The notes under the pieces: model-generated | The model's input: the letters and a program-made list of their open reading frames with translations, nothing else | Databases searched by the model: none | Told to the model about the DNA's origin: nothing | Assembly (NCBI GenBank): GCA_026874595.1 | Contig: CM049314.1 | Span: 53,613,812 to 53,677,811 of the forward strand | Direction of reading: 5' to 3' | From: Sipunculus nudus | Taxonomy: Eukaryota; Annelida; Sipuncula; Golfingiida; Sipunculidae | DNA length: 64,000 nucleotides | In this document: one piece after another, positions 24,275 through 64,000 of the stretch | Position numbering within the stretch: the stretch's first letter is position 1 | Layout: each line of letters opens with the position of its first letter | Program-made: the position numbers and the translations under genes

Positions 24275-24423
24275 TTGTAGTGGCCCGTCCAAGGTCGGTG
24301 GTTTTCTCCGGGTCCTCCGATTTCCTCCACCCTTTCCGACTACCGAGCGCAAACATCGGTGCCATGAAGAGTGCCTCGTCTTATGTTTATAACTAGTTGA
24401 ACAATCCATGTAAAATAAATAAA
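24275..24423 (+). mobile_element. tRNA-derived SINE, 3' part
   Basis: Begins TTGTAGTGGCCCGTCCAAGG and continues through GGTGGTTTTCTCCGGGTCCT to AATAAATAAAG and a (TA)n tail at 24424-24470. This conserved tail type is shared by several molluscan SINEs as I recall them. It is the continuation of the SINE at 20985-21070. Confidence 0.65.

Positions 24424-24471
<48 letters not shown>
24424..24471. repeat. (TA)n microsatellite at the SINE 3' end
   Basis: About 23 TA units, directly between the SINE tail and the resumption of LINE coding sequence. Confidence 0.95.
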
Positions 24472-24473
<2 letters not shown>

Positions 24474-24474
24474 T

Positions 24475-25200
24475 ATTACATGGTATACCGGTATTTCTTT
24501 ATTAATCCTATTGCTTTCTGTGCTTGGTTTGCTTGATATTTATGACATTCAGACCCTTTACTAAATCTTGAAAAAACTGTTCCGAGATATTTACATATAA
24601 ATATGAGCTTACTGTTTCAATATCATGACCCTAAAATTTCAATTTTTCATTTCCCCCCCAGTTTTCTACCATTTCCGAATAAACTACCTTTGTTTTCTTA
24701 AGGTTGACATTCATCCCATATCAGAAGGACTCCAAGAGTTTTAATGTGGTTTTGATGGTTTCCAACTGTGTCTCCTAAATTGAATAAAACAATATCATCT
24801 GCATACATAAGTTTAGCTAATTTGGCAATTTTTCAGATAAGGATAACCCACAGTAATCAGAATGTATTATCATATGATAAAGTTCATAAAAATGATAAAT
24901 ACCATAGGACTTATCATTCAACCCTGTCGTTTTCCGGCCAGTCTCACACTGGAAATATTCAGAAAAGCCTGTTTCTGTAAAAAAAAAAAAAAAAAAAAAA
25001 AATGACTTTAATTTAAAATGCATGGAATTGAGGATTTTAAAGAAGCTTCTTGTTACACCAATTTTAAATAGAACATACATTAAAATATTATGTTTTATAC
25101 TGTCAAAAGCTCTTGAAAAATCCACAAATAATGCATATACTCTTCTTTTAGGTTAAGATATAGACTTCTGAATTCCTGTCATTAAAGTAAACATATTATC
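24475..25200 (-). pseudogene. LINE reverse transcriptase, polymerase core
   Basis: Minus-strand translation shows successive reverse transcriptase blocks: TVDNMFTLMTGIQKS, then LFVDFSRAFDSIKHN (block A, with an active-site Asp), then TGFSEYFQCETG, and MYADDIVLFNLGD with the catalytic YADD at 24794-24805, followed by YLGTVFSRFSKG. Stops, frameshifts and an A24 run at 24979-25002 between the FKLKS and TETGF blocks show that it is dead. The family is a non-LTR retrotransposon of CR1/jockey type. The intact product would be an endonuclease-reverse transcriptase for target-primed insertion. Confidence 0.85.
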
Positions 25201-25215
25201 TACAGTGCTTCTTGC

Positions 25216-25424
25216 TGCAGTGTCTCTATCCTCTTCGACTCCTCTCTATTTTCTCGACCCCTGGTGCGGAAAGCAGTAGCGTAATCTCGCGGCTCCCTGC
25301 TTGGCTTGTGTGCAGTGCGTCTATCAACTCCATCAAAATTACGCTTAGGGAGCGCGCAGGTCTGAAGTCCAAGACTTCAGCAACCTGTAGCTGCTCGAAA
25401 AAGCACAAACATTTGCAATCAATT
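25216..25424. mobile_element. 209-bp insertion flanked by a direct repeat of about 15 bp
   Basis: TACAGTGCTTCTTGC (25201-25215) precedes and TACAGTGCCTTTTTTGC (25425-25441) follows a GC-richer segment that splits the LINE between its LVEEQAG and STVDNM blocks. A long target duplication suggests insertion by LINE machinery, that is, a SINE or a small retrocopy. The inserted segment has an open frame on each strand (25212-25472 plus, 25226-25408 minus) that I do not recognise. Confidence 0.5.
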
Positions 25425-25440
25425 TACAGTGCCTTTTTTG

Positions 25441-25690
25441 CTTCTGACTCCCGCCTGTTCCTCCACCAGTAAATTAAGCTGCTTCCACTGTCTATTTAGT
25501 TCAGTAGCCTATTATTCAATAATTAGCTGAATATCTTTCCTATGCAATTAAATAATGAAATTCCTCTTTATATCATAGATGTCACCAAACTTGTATAAAG
25601 GTATAAAAATTGCTTGTGCCCAGTTTTCAGGAAATACCCCTTGATGCAAGGTCTCATTAAATAACATCAATAACATATCCTGGCAAGCAG
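25441..25690 (-). pseudogene. LINE reverse transcriptase, N-terminal fragment
   Basis: Minus-strand translation gives LFNETLHQGVFPENWAQAIF followed by IPLYKFGD, a region typical of the start of the reverse transcriptase domain in non-LTR elements, and then LLVEEQAG. The fragment ends at 25690, where the GGCGGATCC-type repeat begins. It is the upstream end of the same LINE as 24475-25200. Confidence 0.75.
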
Positions 25691-25982
25691 AAGCGGATCC
25701 GAGGGGAGGGTCTAGGGGTTCCCCCCCCCCCCCTTTCTGGACCCGGGGACCCTTTTTTAAGCTCTGTCATAAGTCCTCCTGGGTTGGACCCCTCCTATAG
25801 CTATTCTTAAATCCTGGATCCGCCCCTGTCAAGGTTCAAGCTAAAAAGGTCCAGTCTGGTCCGGAAAGGAGGCGGTCTAGATCACATAATTTGGTTTGAA
25901 ACCCTTAAAAAAGGTTGTTTCGGCTCAACAAAAGGGGAAAGGGGACCCCTTGGACCCCCCCCCCCCTGGATCCGCCACTGAA
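25690..25982 (-). repeat. GGCGGATCC-type dispersed repeat, copy 2
   Basis: Bounded by GCGGATCCGAGG near 25690 and CTGGATCCGCCACTG near 25980, with an internal GGATCCGCCCCTG at 25816-25828. Poly-C runs at 25720-25733 and 25957-25968. Same block order as 4271-4455. It may be two partly overlapping copies of the element. Confidence 0.6.
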
Positions 25983-26658
25983 TTATTACATAAAATTAAA
26001 ATATATAACAAAATCTTTTAAAATATACATCATGGTAACAGCCTTGATATGAATGATGCAGTCAGACATTCAGTTATCTACTCATGGATGCAAAATCAAA
26101 TTTGATAACTAGAATTTCGACTACACATATTTCAATACAACTGCACGTTAAATATACCCTGTCAGATAATACATTTTACTGTTTACGAATGTGCGCATGA
26201 GATCTATCGTGGAACTTCAAACAGCTCTCATGTGTGGAGAATGCGAGAAATCATGTCACGAGAACTACCGTGAATTTCTCCCTGTGTGGAGGTTGGCGTG
26301 TACCCACCCTTCCGCCAGAGGTCGTTTCTACTCAAAACGAATCTCTTCTGTTTGGGCACTGTGGGAAGGACCGAACTACTTGACAAGTGTAGCCGGTACC
26401 AAATATATCATGCACCTATAGTTCGTCCCAGTACCCGTGTCAACATGTTTTTCTGGGATGATTTTTCATACGTGTAAAGCAGTGTAAACCTTTCTTGTCC
26501 AAAAACAGGAGCTATTCCGCCGACTACCTGCGTAAAAAGTAATGCCTTACCTTGTTTTGATTTTGTATGAGACAATCTAAAATATGACAAAACAAGTTAC
26601 AGATTTTACGAATTATTCCTTGTCTGAGAACTGATAATAAAAAAGCCAGTCAAACATA
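25983..26658. other. Upstream region, no gene supported
   Basis: The plus-strand frame 26191-26421 (76 codons) and an overlapping frame (26286-26477) lie in a slightly GC-richer patch. Neither has a motif I recognise. Confidence 0.4.
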
Positions 26659-26717
26659 TGACGTCAGTCAATTGAAGGTGACGCGCGACCGATCACAGTG
26701 ACGTCTTTGTGACGTCA
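26659..26717. promoter_or_regulatory. Cluster of cAMP-response-element-like sites
   Basis: Two full TGACGTCA palindromes (26659-26666 and 26710-26717) and a TGACGTCT variant (26699-26706) occur within 59 bp, in a segment that also contains GGTGACGCGCGACC. Such clusters bind CREB/ATF-type factors. With the 27157-30844 and 26958-27038 insertions subtracted, the cluster would lie about 0.4 kb upstream of the CFAP300 start codon. Confidence 0.45.
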
Positions 26718-26957
26718 CTGATGTCTAACGAACACAAAAACACAGCCATAGGCACGGAAAGTGTACCATGGAGGAATGTACTGTCCAGCAGTGCCGATAA
26801 GACGCCATCCACGGTATTTCAGCAATAAGGCAAAAGAGTCGCAAAGTGAATTCGTTTTACATGATAACTAGGCTACTTTGTACAAAATCCGACGCATTTT
26901 AACGGACTACATTGGCTCATTTTCACCACTTGTATATTTCCGCTGTCAGTGTACATG

Positions 26958-27038
26958 TAGACTGGTACCCCGCTCTATTATGGCACCGCTTCTCTAGGCC
27001 AAGGCTTGAGGGCCTTAATAGAGCAGGGTACCAGTCTA
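26958..27038. mobile_element. 81-bp miniature inverted-repeat element with 10-bp target duplication
   Basis: TAGACTGGTACCCCGCTCTA at the left and its inverse, ending GGTACCAGTCTA, at the right form arms of about 23 bp around a short loop. It is flanked by AGTGTACATG (26948-26957) and AGTGAACATG (27039-27048), a direct repeat matching at 9 of 10 positions. The terminus is the same as that of the 3.7-kb element at 27157-30844. Confidence 0.75.
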
Positions 27039-27156
27039 AGTGAACATGTTGATGCCGCGCGGTGCATTATTGGAGTCAGATTTTGACTCCAACAATCCCT
27101 AGACAGCAATGTCGTACTATTTAGAGTCCGAGTCTGCGCAGTGTGGGCATGTACCT

Positions 27157-27667
27157 TAGACTGGTACCCCGCTCTATTATGGCAGCCGCTGCTCTAGGCC
27201 AATCATAGAGACGGGCGTACAACGCCATTTTATTTACTCCCGGCAGACTGTTTCCAACTCCAGTATGTATTATATGATAAAAATAAGCATTTCGTTTGCT
27301 CAGAGAAGTTACCTAAAGTTGGCTGTACATTATGTGTGACATTAATGATTAGATTAATAGATATTAATAATAAATCATTGCTACGCACAGTGGAATATCA
27401 AAGATACAGTATATCGTATTATCTATACATCCATCATTCAATTTTTGTGCAACATATCATTCTTCAATATTTGAAAACTAGAAATAACAAAAGAAAAATA
27501 TTTTATAAAAAAATCTTCATGGATTATCAGCCAGGATCGCGTGAACGTCCATGACAACCGGTATGAGCGTGCATACTGGAGTTGGAACCAGTCTACGGGT
27601 AAGTCAGGAGTTGCAACTGGGAGTACTGTACGCCTGTCTCTATGCTTGGCTGAGAGCCATAATAGAG
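27157..27667. mobile_element. Extra hairpin unit fused into the left end of the 3.7-kb element
   Basis: 27157-27266 and 27572-27667 are inverted copies: GCTCTAGGCCAATCATAGAG, GGCGTACA and TTCCAACTCCAGTATG on the left face CATACTGGAGTTGGAA, TGTACGCC and CTCTATGCTTGGCTGAGAGC on the right. The unit lacks its own final GGTACCAGTCTA; instead CCATAATAGAG runs straight into GGGAGGGTATAATTCGC, the subterminal sequence of the larger element. It looks like a second family member merged into the left end by recombination at the shared terminus. Confidence 0.6.
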
Positions 27668-30600
27668 GGGAGGGTATAATTCGCTGATCAGCGCGCTGAT
27701 CAGCGGTCTGCAGTATAAAACGCTGATCAGCGCGCTGATCAGCCACCTTTAAAAGACAGCATTGATTTCCGGCAAATTATCTCCCATACAGCAACCTCCG
27801 CCTATTTTGTGATTAAATATGATAAAAAGACACTTTTCCTATCAGTATTACGTATTCACAAACATATACATTTATTTTTATTGTGTTTATAATTATACAT
27901 GAAACGCAAGTTACCTGCCAGTGACTATTTCGCTGATCAGCGGGCTGATCAGGAACCCTTCTTCCAAGCAATTATTTTAGACAAATTAGCCCCATATAAC
28001 AACCTCCGACTATTATATGATTAAATTTGATTTAAAGATACATATTCTATAAGTGTTTCATATTTACAAACAAACGAAAACACTTTTAATGTGTTACTTA
28101 TTATGCATGAAACCTTTCTACCACCTACTATTTCGCTGATCAGCAAACTGCGCAATCGCTGATCGGCAATGATTTACGTACTTCTTGACTAAGATACCTG
28201 TCACGGGTGATTCGCTATAATGGTAATACTGAAGGCTCTCAGTTGTTTTACTTATATCCTGTGAAACCGAGTGATTGCCAATACATCGCCCATTCCAGGC
28301 TACTTCATACAACTTTAAAATATCAGTCCCCCACCGACCACTCGGAGATATTAGCTAACAGTAGGGGGCGCTGCATTAATTAATGTCAGGTGTTCACCGG
28401 CCAGGTGAGATAAATAGCTGAGATATGAACTTAGTATGAATGTATATAAAATTTGAATTTATCGAAAAAAAATGTTAAATGTATATGGCCATAAAAAAAG
28501 ACTGATTATCCTCTTATTTTTTATTAAGAACTGTACGTATAGCCTATAAGGATTCTTTCACTCTTCATTTATAATATAATCGTTCCTTAAAAACTTTCTC
28601 GAGTTTCTTTACATCCCTCTTATATTTCCCCTTTTTGCATTTAAAAAGTGGGTCGCCAGAATCTTTTTCAACACCATTGTATAGATGATTTGATCGATTT
28701 TAACACGATGTTGATAGACTACTCCTGTTTTAATCCCACTTATATATATATTATATATATATGTTGAAGTACGTCAAAGAATAACTCAACAAAAACATCA
28801 TTATCGGTATTTTTTTTTATTTTTTTTCATTTTACAACAGGACATTTCCATTATTGTGTAAAATTTTCCGCATATCTATTGCTTTATCATCGATACATAT
28901 AAAAAACGATTGGAATATGAATGCTTTTCATAGTTTTGGAAAACAGCATACACTACCAACATAAATATAATGAGTACTAGAAAGGTTGAAGGAGTAATTA
29001 CTTTTAATTACAACACTACAATAAATCATCATCTTTTTTTTTAACTTTTAACGGCAGTGAATGTCGATGAACGGTGTTGAAACAATAAGGTAACAGGATG
29101 GATGTAACCTCTAAATTCTACAATGGCATTGTTATTCAGAACTTTATCGTTTTTATAGGGATCAATGTGTTAGGTATTATAAAATATTAAACTCTTAAAA
29201 ATTTATTATAAAAGAAGTCTGCATGCTTCGAGTAATAATTTTGCCAATGATTTCATTTATTTTAATTCAACACAGTTCTCCTTCTTTAGCACAGTTATAT
29301 GTTGAAATAGGCATCATTTCAAGAAATAAATAAAATGACTTAGAAATATGTTAGGAAAATGATTTTATCGCCCACATTTTTATTGACCGAGGAAGATTGC
29401 TATAAATTTCCCTTTTATTTATTGCATTATACCTTCTGTGGGTTGCAGTTTTATTTTGTTTCAGGATATAATCGGAACAAATTTAAATTAAAAATACGCA
29501 ATTTACAAGGTTAAAATATATTTTTATAATACAATACATCGTACAAGTGAATCTTCCATATTTTTTTCTATATAAATTATGCGGGACCGCGCAAGTCTGT
29601 AACAGTGTTGAAATTGATGATACACTTAGGGCATTAATTTAGCCGAAACTATAATTTAATATGAAAGTACCTGTTCTGCTAAAAGAAATTTTATACACTA
29701 GTAGTTAATATTTTTATTGCCATAATAGACTCCAAAAAAATAAATATTAAGATGTCATTTTTCAGATGCTGTATACCTGCTGAAATGGGAAGTTTTTCGT
29801 AGAAAGACCCATTAAATTTTAAATCCTTTTACGGTTTCTTTAGGTGAACGACTATATATGCCTTCTTCTAAATAATTAATGATTGCCCTCTCACTTTTGT
29901 CTGATCAAAATACACGTTTTTCCTATATAGGCCTACTTTTAAATTAATTTTAAAAAATCAACAATATTAGAGATTGCAAAAAAATCCACAGTCCAAATAT
30001 TTTGCTGTTGGTTCATTCGTGGTATTTTCACTTAAATATATATGCAAGATATTGTAAATAAATTAAAATTTTAAAATTCAATTAAACTTAGTATTAATCT
30101 CGGCTATTTCTATCATCTGGCCGGTGAAATATACCAACAAATTACTGCAGCGCCCCCTACTGTCAGCTAATATCTCCTGTGGGGAACGGATTTTTGTAAA
30201 TTGTATGTGGTACGATGTTTTGGCAGTCATTCGGGTTTCACAGGAAATAATTAAGTAAACAACTGAGAGGTTTCTATGTTACCATTATAGAGAATCACAG
30301 ATGACAGGTATCATAGTCATGAAATACATATGACATATTGTCATATATGTCATTGCCGATGAGCACTTTATCAGCGTCAAGTGATTGCGCAGTTTGCTGA
30401 TCAGCGAAATAGGTGGTAGAAAGGTTTCATGTAACACATTAAAAGTGTTTTCGTTGTTTATGAATATGAAACATTGATAGAATATATATCTTTAGATCAT
30501 AATCACACAATAGTCGGAGGTTGTTATATTTGGGCTAATTTGTCTAAAATAAATGCTTGGTTTGAAAGGTTCCTAATCTGCGCCGCTGATCAGCGAAATA

Positions 30601-30844
30601 GTCACTGGCATGTAACTTGCGTTTTCATGTATAATTATGAACACAATAAAAATATATGCATATCTTTGTAAATACGTAACACTGATAGGAAAGGTGTCTT
30701 TTAATCATATTTAAACACAAAATAGGCGGAGGTTGCTGTATGGGAGATAATTTGCCTCAAATTAATGCTTTAATTGAAAGGTGGCTGATCAGCGCGCTGA
30801 TCAGCGAATTATACCCTCCCATAATAGAGCAGGGTACCAGTCTA
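27157..30844. mobile_element. 3.7-kb long-inverted-repeat transposon, Mutator-like by target duplication
   Basis: The left end is TAGACTGGTACCCCGCTCTA and the right end is its inverse, GGTACCAGTCTA at 30833-30844. Flanks are GCATGTACCT (27147-27156) and GCGTGTACCT (30845-30854), matching at 9 of 10. Long inverted arms (about 27668-28470 and 30050-30828) agree closely by eye, for example AACCTCCGCCTATTTTGTG and TTACCTGCCAGTGACTATTT against their inverses. The 1.6-kb centre is AT-rich with no transposase frame, so the element is non-autonomous. A 10-bp target duplication with long terminal repeats fits Mutator-like elements; other superfamilies cannot be excluded. The left end carries an extra hairpin unit at 27157-27667. 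Open frames inside (27438-27746, 30474-30940) are not genes. Confidence 0.75.
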
Positions 30845-30847
30845 GCG

Positions 30848-30861
30848 TGTACCTTCGCAAC
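30848..30861 (+). promoter_or_regulatory. Weak candidate X-box (RFX site) just before the CFAP300 start
   Basis: TGTACCTTCGCAAC fits the ciliary X-box consensus (GTNRCC, short spacer, RGYAAC) at about 9 of 12 positions and lies 15 bases before the ATG. Ciliary genes are commonly regulated by RFX factors through such sites. The match is imperfect and the site overlaps the transposon's target duplication. Confidence 0.25.
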
Positions 30862-30876
30862 TTCGTTAGCGTCATC

Positions 30877-61229
<30,353 letters not shown>

Positions 61230-61396
61230 TTCTCACCCTCAGCCCTGTATATGTCTATTTATTGCACTGAATCTGTTGTTATGGTAACCCAAGATGCCGT
61301 TTGATTGTGTAATGTAGTTAAGTGAGAGAGTATATAAAAGAACATCTTTATTTTGAATGTAAAGAACAGTTTGTTTATGCATATCCTTCAAACTTG

Positions 61397-61402
61397 AATA
61401 AA
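61397..61402 (+). terminator. Poly(A) signal of CFAP300
   Basis: AATAAA 168 bases after the stop codon, the first canonical signal downstream. A second AATAAA is at 61821-61826. A 3' untranslated region of roughly 190 bases would result from the first. Confidence 0.7.
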
Positions 61403-62049
61403 TTTAAGTGTGAAGCTGTTTTTAAATCAAATAGGTGATACTAAGGCACTAGATATGTCATACAAACTGTTATGTAATGTAGTTACAAGCTATCAATTCA
61501 GATAAACATATTTAAGTATTAAGTACAGTTTATGAACTATTGTATATTTTTGCCAGATTAGAAGTGTTAAGTCTTAAAGCAATGTTAAAACCGTTTGCTG
61601 TCAGTGATGTCCTGTTGTCTACATTAGAATTGACCTATCCACCAAAGCCCAAATGCTTCGCCCTTTAAACCTGATTATTATAACCCTAAAAGTAATCCTA
61701 CACAGGTTTTCCATGCCCTTGGTACTAGAGCTGTTTACACCATAATAATGATGTGACAAAGATCACATAGAGTTCATGAAAAGGTCAATTGCTCATGGTC
61801 TGTTAACTTGTTCATCTGATCAATAAAAATATGAACCATTCTGAAGACTTTTCAATTTATCACTCCAATGATTTAATTTCCAAGCTGGTCTTGGGACCTC
61901 CTGTTGAGGCATTAGTCTTATGATACACATTCCAAACCATTCTGGATATTTTAAAATGTTTAAGTCCATTATACTATTCAAAACCATTTTGTGGATATTT
62001 CAAGATATGAGTCTATTTATCAACATTGTGTATCTTTCTCAGGACTGTA
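61403..62049. other. Downstream of CFAP300, nothing recognised
   Basis: AT-rich with no coding blocks. Confidence 0.5.
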
Positions 62050-63060
62050 CACATCAGTTTTAAGCAAACCTGTAAGCTTATGCCATTATTTGGCATCGTC
62101 CATTGTCCATACACTAGCCCTTACTATTGCAAAAACAACAGGAGCTAGCATCACCAAATTTTACACAAAAATCAGCCATAAAAAAACTCTATCGGATTTT
62201 GCTTATTTTTTTGCTATCTTCATTTACTTAGATTTAATTGGAATAAAGCTAAAAAAAAAACTAAAAAATTCTTCATCTCCAGAACTGTTAAGCCATATTG
62301 TTCATTATTTCACAGAAATAATCTCTGAGACAATTTCTCTCAAGTTTGTTCGAATGATTCTAGTTTGGTGAATTTAAGCTGAGTTACAGGAAGCTGAACT
62401 TAGTCATTTGGCCAAAAATGGATACTAAAATTACAATATCAGAATTGTCTGCAGCTATCTTCACCAAATTTTATGCAAATGTTGGTCACATGACTCAAAT
62501 TTGAAACTGAGGTATTTGTGGCGCCACCTGCATTGACCTTTTTTGTACAGGGGTCATCAGTTATCAGTAATTAACACATAATTTCTAAGGAATAGCTGGA
62601 GCTAACATCCCCAAATTTTATTCAAAAACCTGTCAAATATCAAATATTGTGGGATTGAGCTTTTTGTGGTGTCACCTGCTTTAACTTACATTTTACATGG
62701 AAAAAGCAATAAAACCTTTGAAAATCTTCTTCTCTGAAATCATTCAGCCATATTGTTCAGTATTTTACTGAAATGATCCTAGGCACAAGCTCTCTCAAGT
62801 TTGTTCGAATGATTCTAGTTTGATGAATTTTTGCCGAGTTACAGAAATTTGAACTCAGTCATTTGGCCAAGTAAGTATACTGAAATAATGATAACAGAAG
62901 CGACAATTGCTAGCATCACAAAGAATTGTGCAAATGTTGGTCTCATGACTCATATTTGAAATTGCAGTTTTTGCCGGGCCACCTACATAGACCTGTTTTT
63001 TAAATACAAAACCTTATAATTTTAGCCTCTTTAAAGTCATAGAAAGCTAAAGCTGCATTA
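62050..63060. repeat. Interspersed repeat family B, copy 2
   Basis: Same order of modules as 35220-36380: AACCTGTAAGCTTATGCCAT, TTGGCATCGTCCATTG, AGGAGCTAGCATCACCAAAT, GAGTTACAGGAAGCTGAACT, GTGGCGCCACCTGCATTGAC. The 126-codon frame at 61991-62371 lies in this repeat and is not a gene. Confidence 0.75.
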
Positions 63061-63089
63061 GTTGTTCAGATACCAGAGCTTTTGTATTA

Positions 63090-64000
63090 AATATTCCATT
63101 ATTCTGAGGGATATTTCAGAGCCCCATAGCTTGGAGGATATGGGTAACAGTGACCTAATTTCAGGTTTCAAGGTAGACTTTTTCATGGGCCTCACTGCAT
63201 GTCAAGAGAGAATATTGTAGGTCTAGATGTTACGAATTGTGCCTTGTAAACAGATGACTGCATCTTTAAAGGTATTAAAAACAGAGAAAACAATTTGAAA
63301 AAAAAATTTTTTAAAATACAGGTGGCACCACCAGCCTGCAGAAACTGATGAATCCCTCCATGATCAATATCCATGCAAAAAATCATGGTGATAAATACAG
63401 TAGTTGTTTAGATACTGGTGCTTTTGTATCAAATTTTTCATTATTCTGGAGGATACTTTGGACCCCAATTGCGTATAGGATATGGGTAACAGAGACCTAT
63501 TTTCAGGTTTCCAAGGAGACTTTTCATAAGCCTTTCTGTATGTCAAGAGAAAAGATTCTAGGTCTAGTTGTTACGATTTGTACCCTGTTATCGGACAACA
63601 GCATCATTAAGATCTCAAAAATAGAGAAAAAAAATCGAAAAAATACAGATGGCGCCACCAAATTGCAGAAACTGAAGAAACATTCCATGATCAATATCCA
63701 TGCAAAGAATCATGGTGATAACTACAATAGTTGTTCAGATACTTGAGCTTTTGTATCAAATGTTCCATTATTCTGGGGGATACTTCAGAGCCCCATATCT
63801 TGGAGGATGTGGGTAACAGGGATATAATGTCAGGTTTCCAAGGAGACACTTCATATTTCATTAAAAACAGAGAAAACATGATTTGAGCCCTATTAACAGA
63901 TGACGCATTTTAAGAGGTCTCAAAAGTAGAGAAAAAAAATCCTTAAAATCGAAAAAAATACAGCTAGCGCCACCAAACTGCAGAAACTAATAAAACATTC
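63090..64000 (-). repeat. Interspersed repeat family C, tandem inverse copies, runs off the window
   Basis: Three successive rounds of CATTATTCTG(A/G)GG, GATACTTCAGAGCCCCATA, GATATGGGTAACAG, TCAGGTTTCCAAGGAGAC and ATGATCAATATCCATGCAAA, inverse to the 43.9-kb and 57.2-kb copies. Period about 300 bp. Open frames on both strands here are repeat-derived. Confidence 0.8.

Noticed and set aside
61991-62371. 126-codon plus-strand frame downstream of CFAP300
   Set aside because: Lies in interspersed repeat family B, whose copy at 35.2 kb does not keep the frame.
63348-63746. 132-codon plus-strand frame near the right edge
   Set aside because: It is made of repeated family C modules, and other copies have frame-breaking differences.

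Overview
The window looks like animal nuclear DNA, most likely from a bivalve or another lophotrochozoan. It is AT-rich and gene-poor. It holds one interpretable spliced gene with GT-AG introns, many microsatellites, three long minisatellites and layers of decayed transposable elements. The repeat families seen (a GGCGGATCC-type dispersed repeat, a tRNA-like SINE with a long conserved tail, CR1/jockey-like LINE pieces, and AGCTCAGCTGACT and GACCGATTGGGCC repeats) are of the kind I associate with bivalve genomes. No species can be named from sequence alone.

The gene is CFAP300 (human C11orf70), on the + strand from 30877 to 61229. Seven coding exons join in frame: 30877-30974, 39908-39989, 44993-45065, 56430-56596, 59505-59677, 60430-60496 and 61101-61229. 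They encode 262 residues, close to the roughly 267 of the human protein. CFAP300 is a cytoplasmic factor needed to assemble axonemal dynein arms. About 97% of the gene is intron, and the introns hold a 35-bp minisatellite (intron 1), a 277-bp tandem repeat (intron 2), a 10.5-kb array of a 65-bp unit (intron 3) and a 66-bp tandem repeat (intron 4).

Layout. 1-3448: 34-bp minisatellite. 3449-11676: AT-rich DNA with dispersed repeats, a direct duplication, a 2.2-kb inverted-repeat element and a small cysteine-rich minus-strand frame. 11677-16535: a 4.9-kb palindrome with arms of about 1.2 kb. Near 17.6 kb: a possible minus-strand TATA box plus signal-peptide exon. 19690-25690: a minus-strand LINE broken by a SINE, which is itself broken by a 3.2-kb CACTA-like element. 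26.6-30.85 kb: CRE-like sites, then two elements with the same terminus and 10-bp target duplications; the larger one (3.7 kb) ends 32 bp before the CFAP300 start codon. 30877-61402: CFAP300 with its poly(A) signal. 61.4-64 kb: downstream interspersed repeats.

The most notable observations are (1) the pair of long-inverted-repeat transposons with near-perfect 10-bp target duplications, one of which has apparently separated CFAP300 from its ancestral upstream region, (2) the 65-bp array with nested higher-order periodicity, whose long open frames are artefacts of a unit length not divisible by three, and (3) the three-layer LINE/SINE/CACTA nest. Similarity and identity statements are by eye; no alignment or database search was run.
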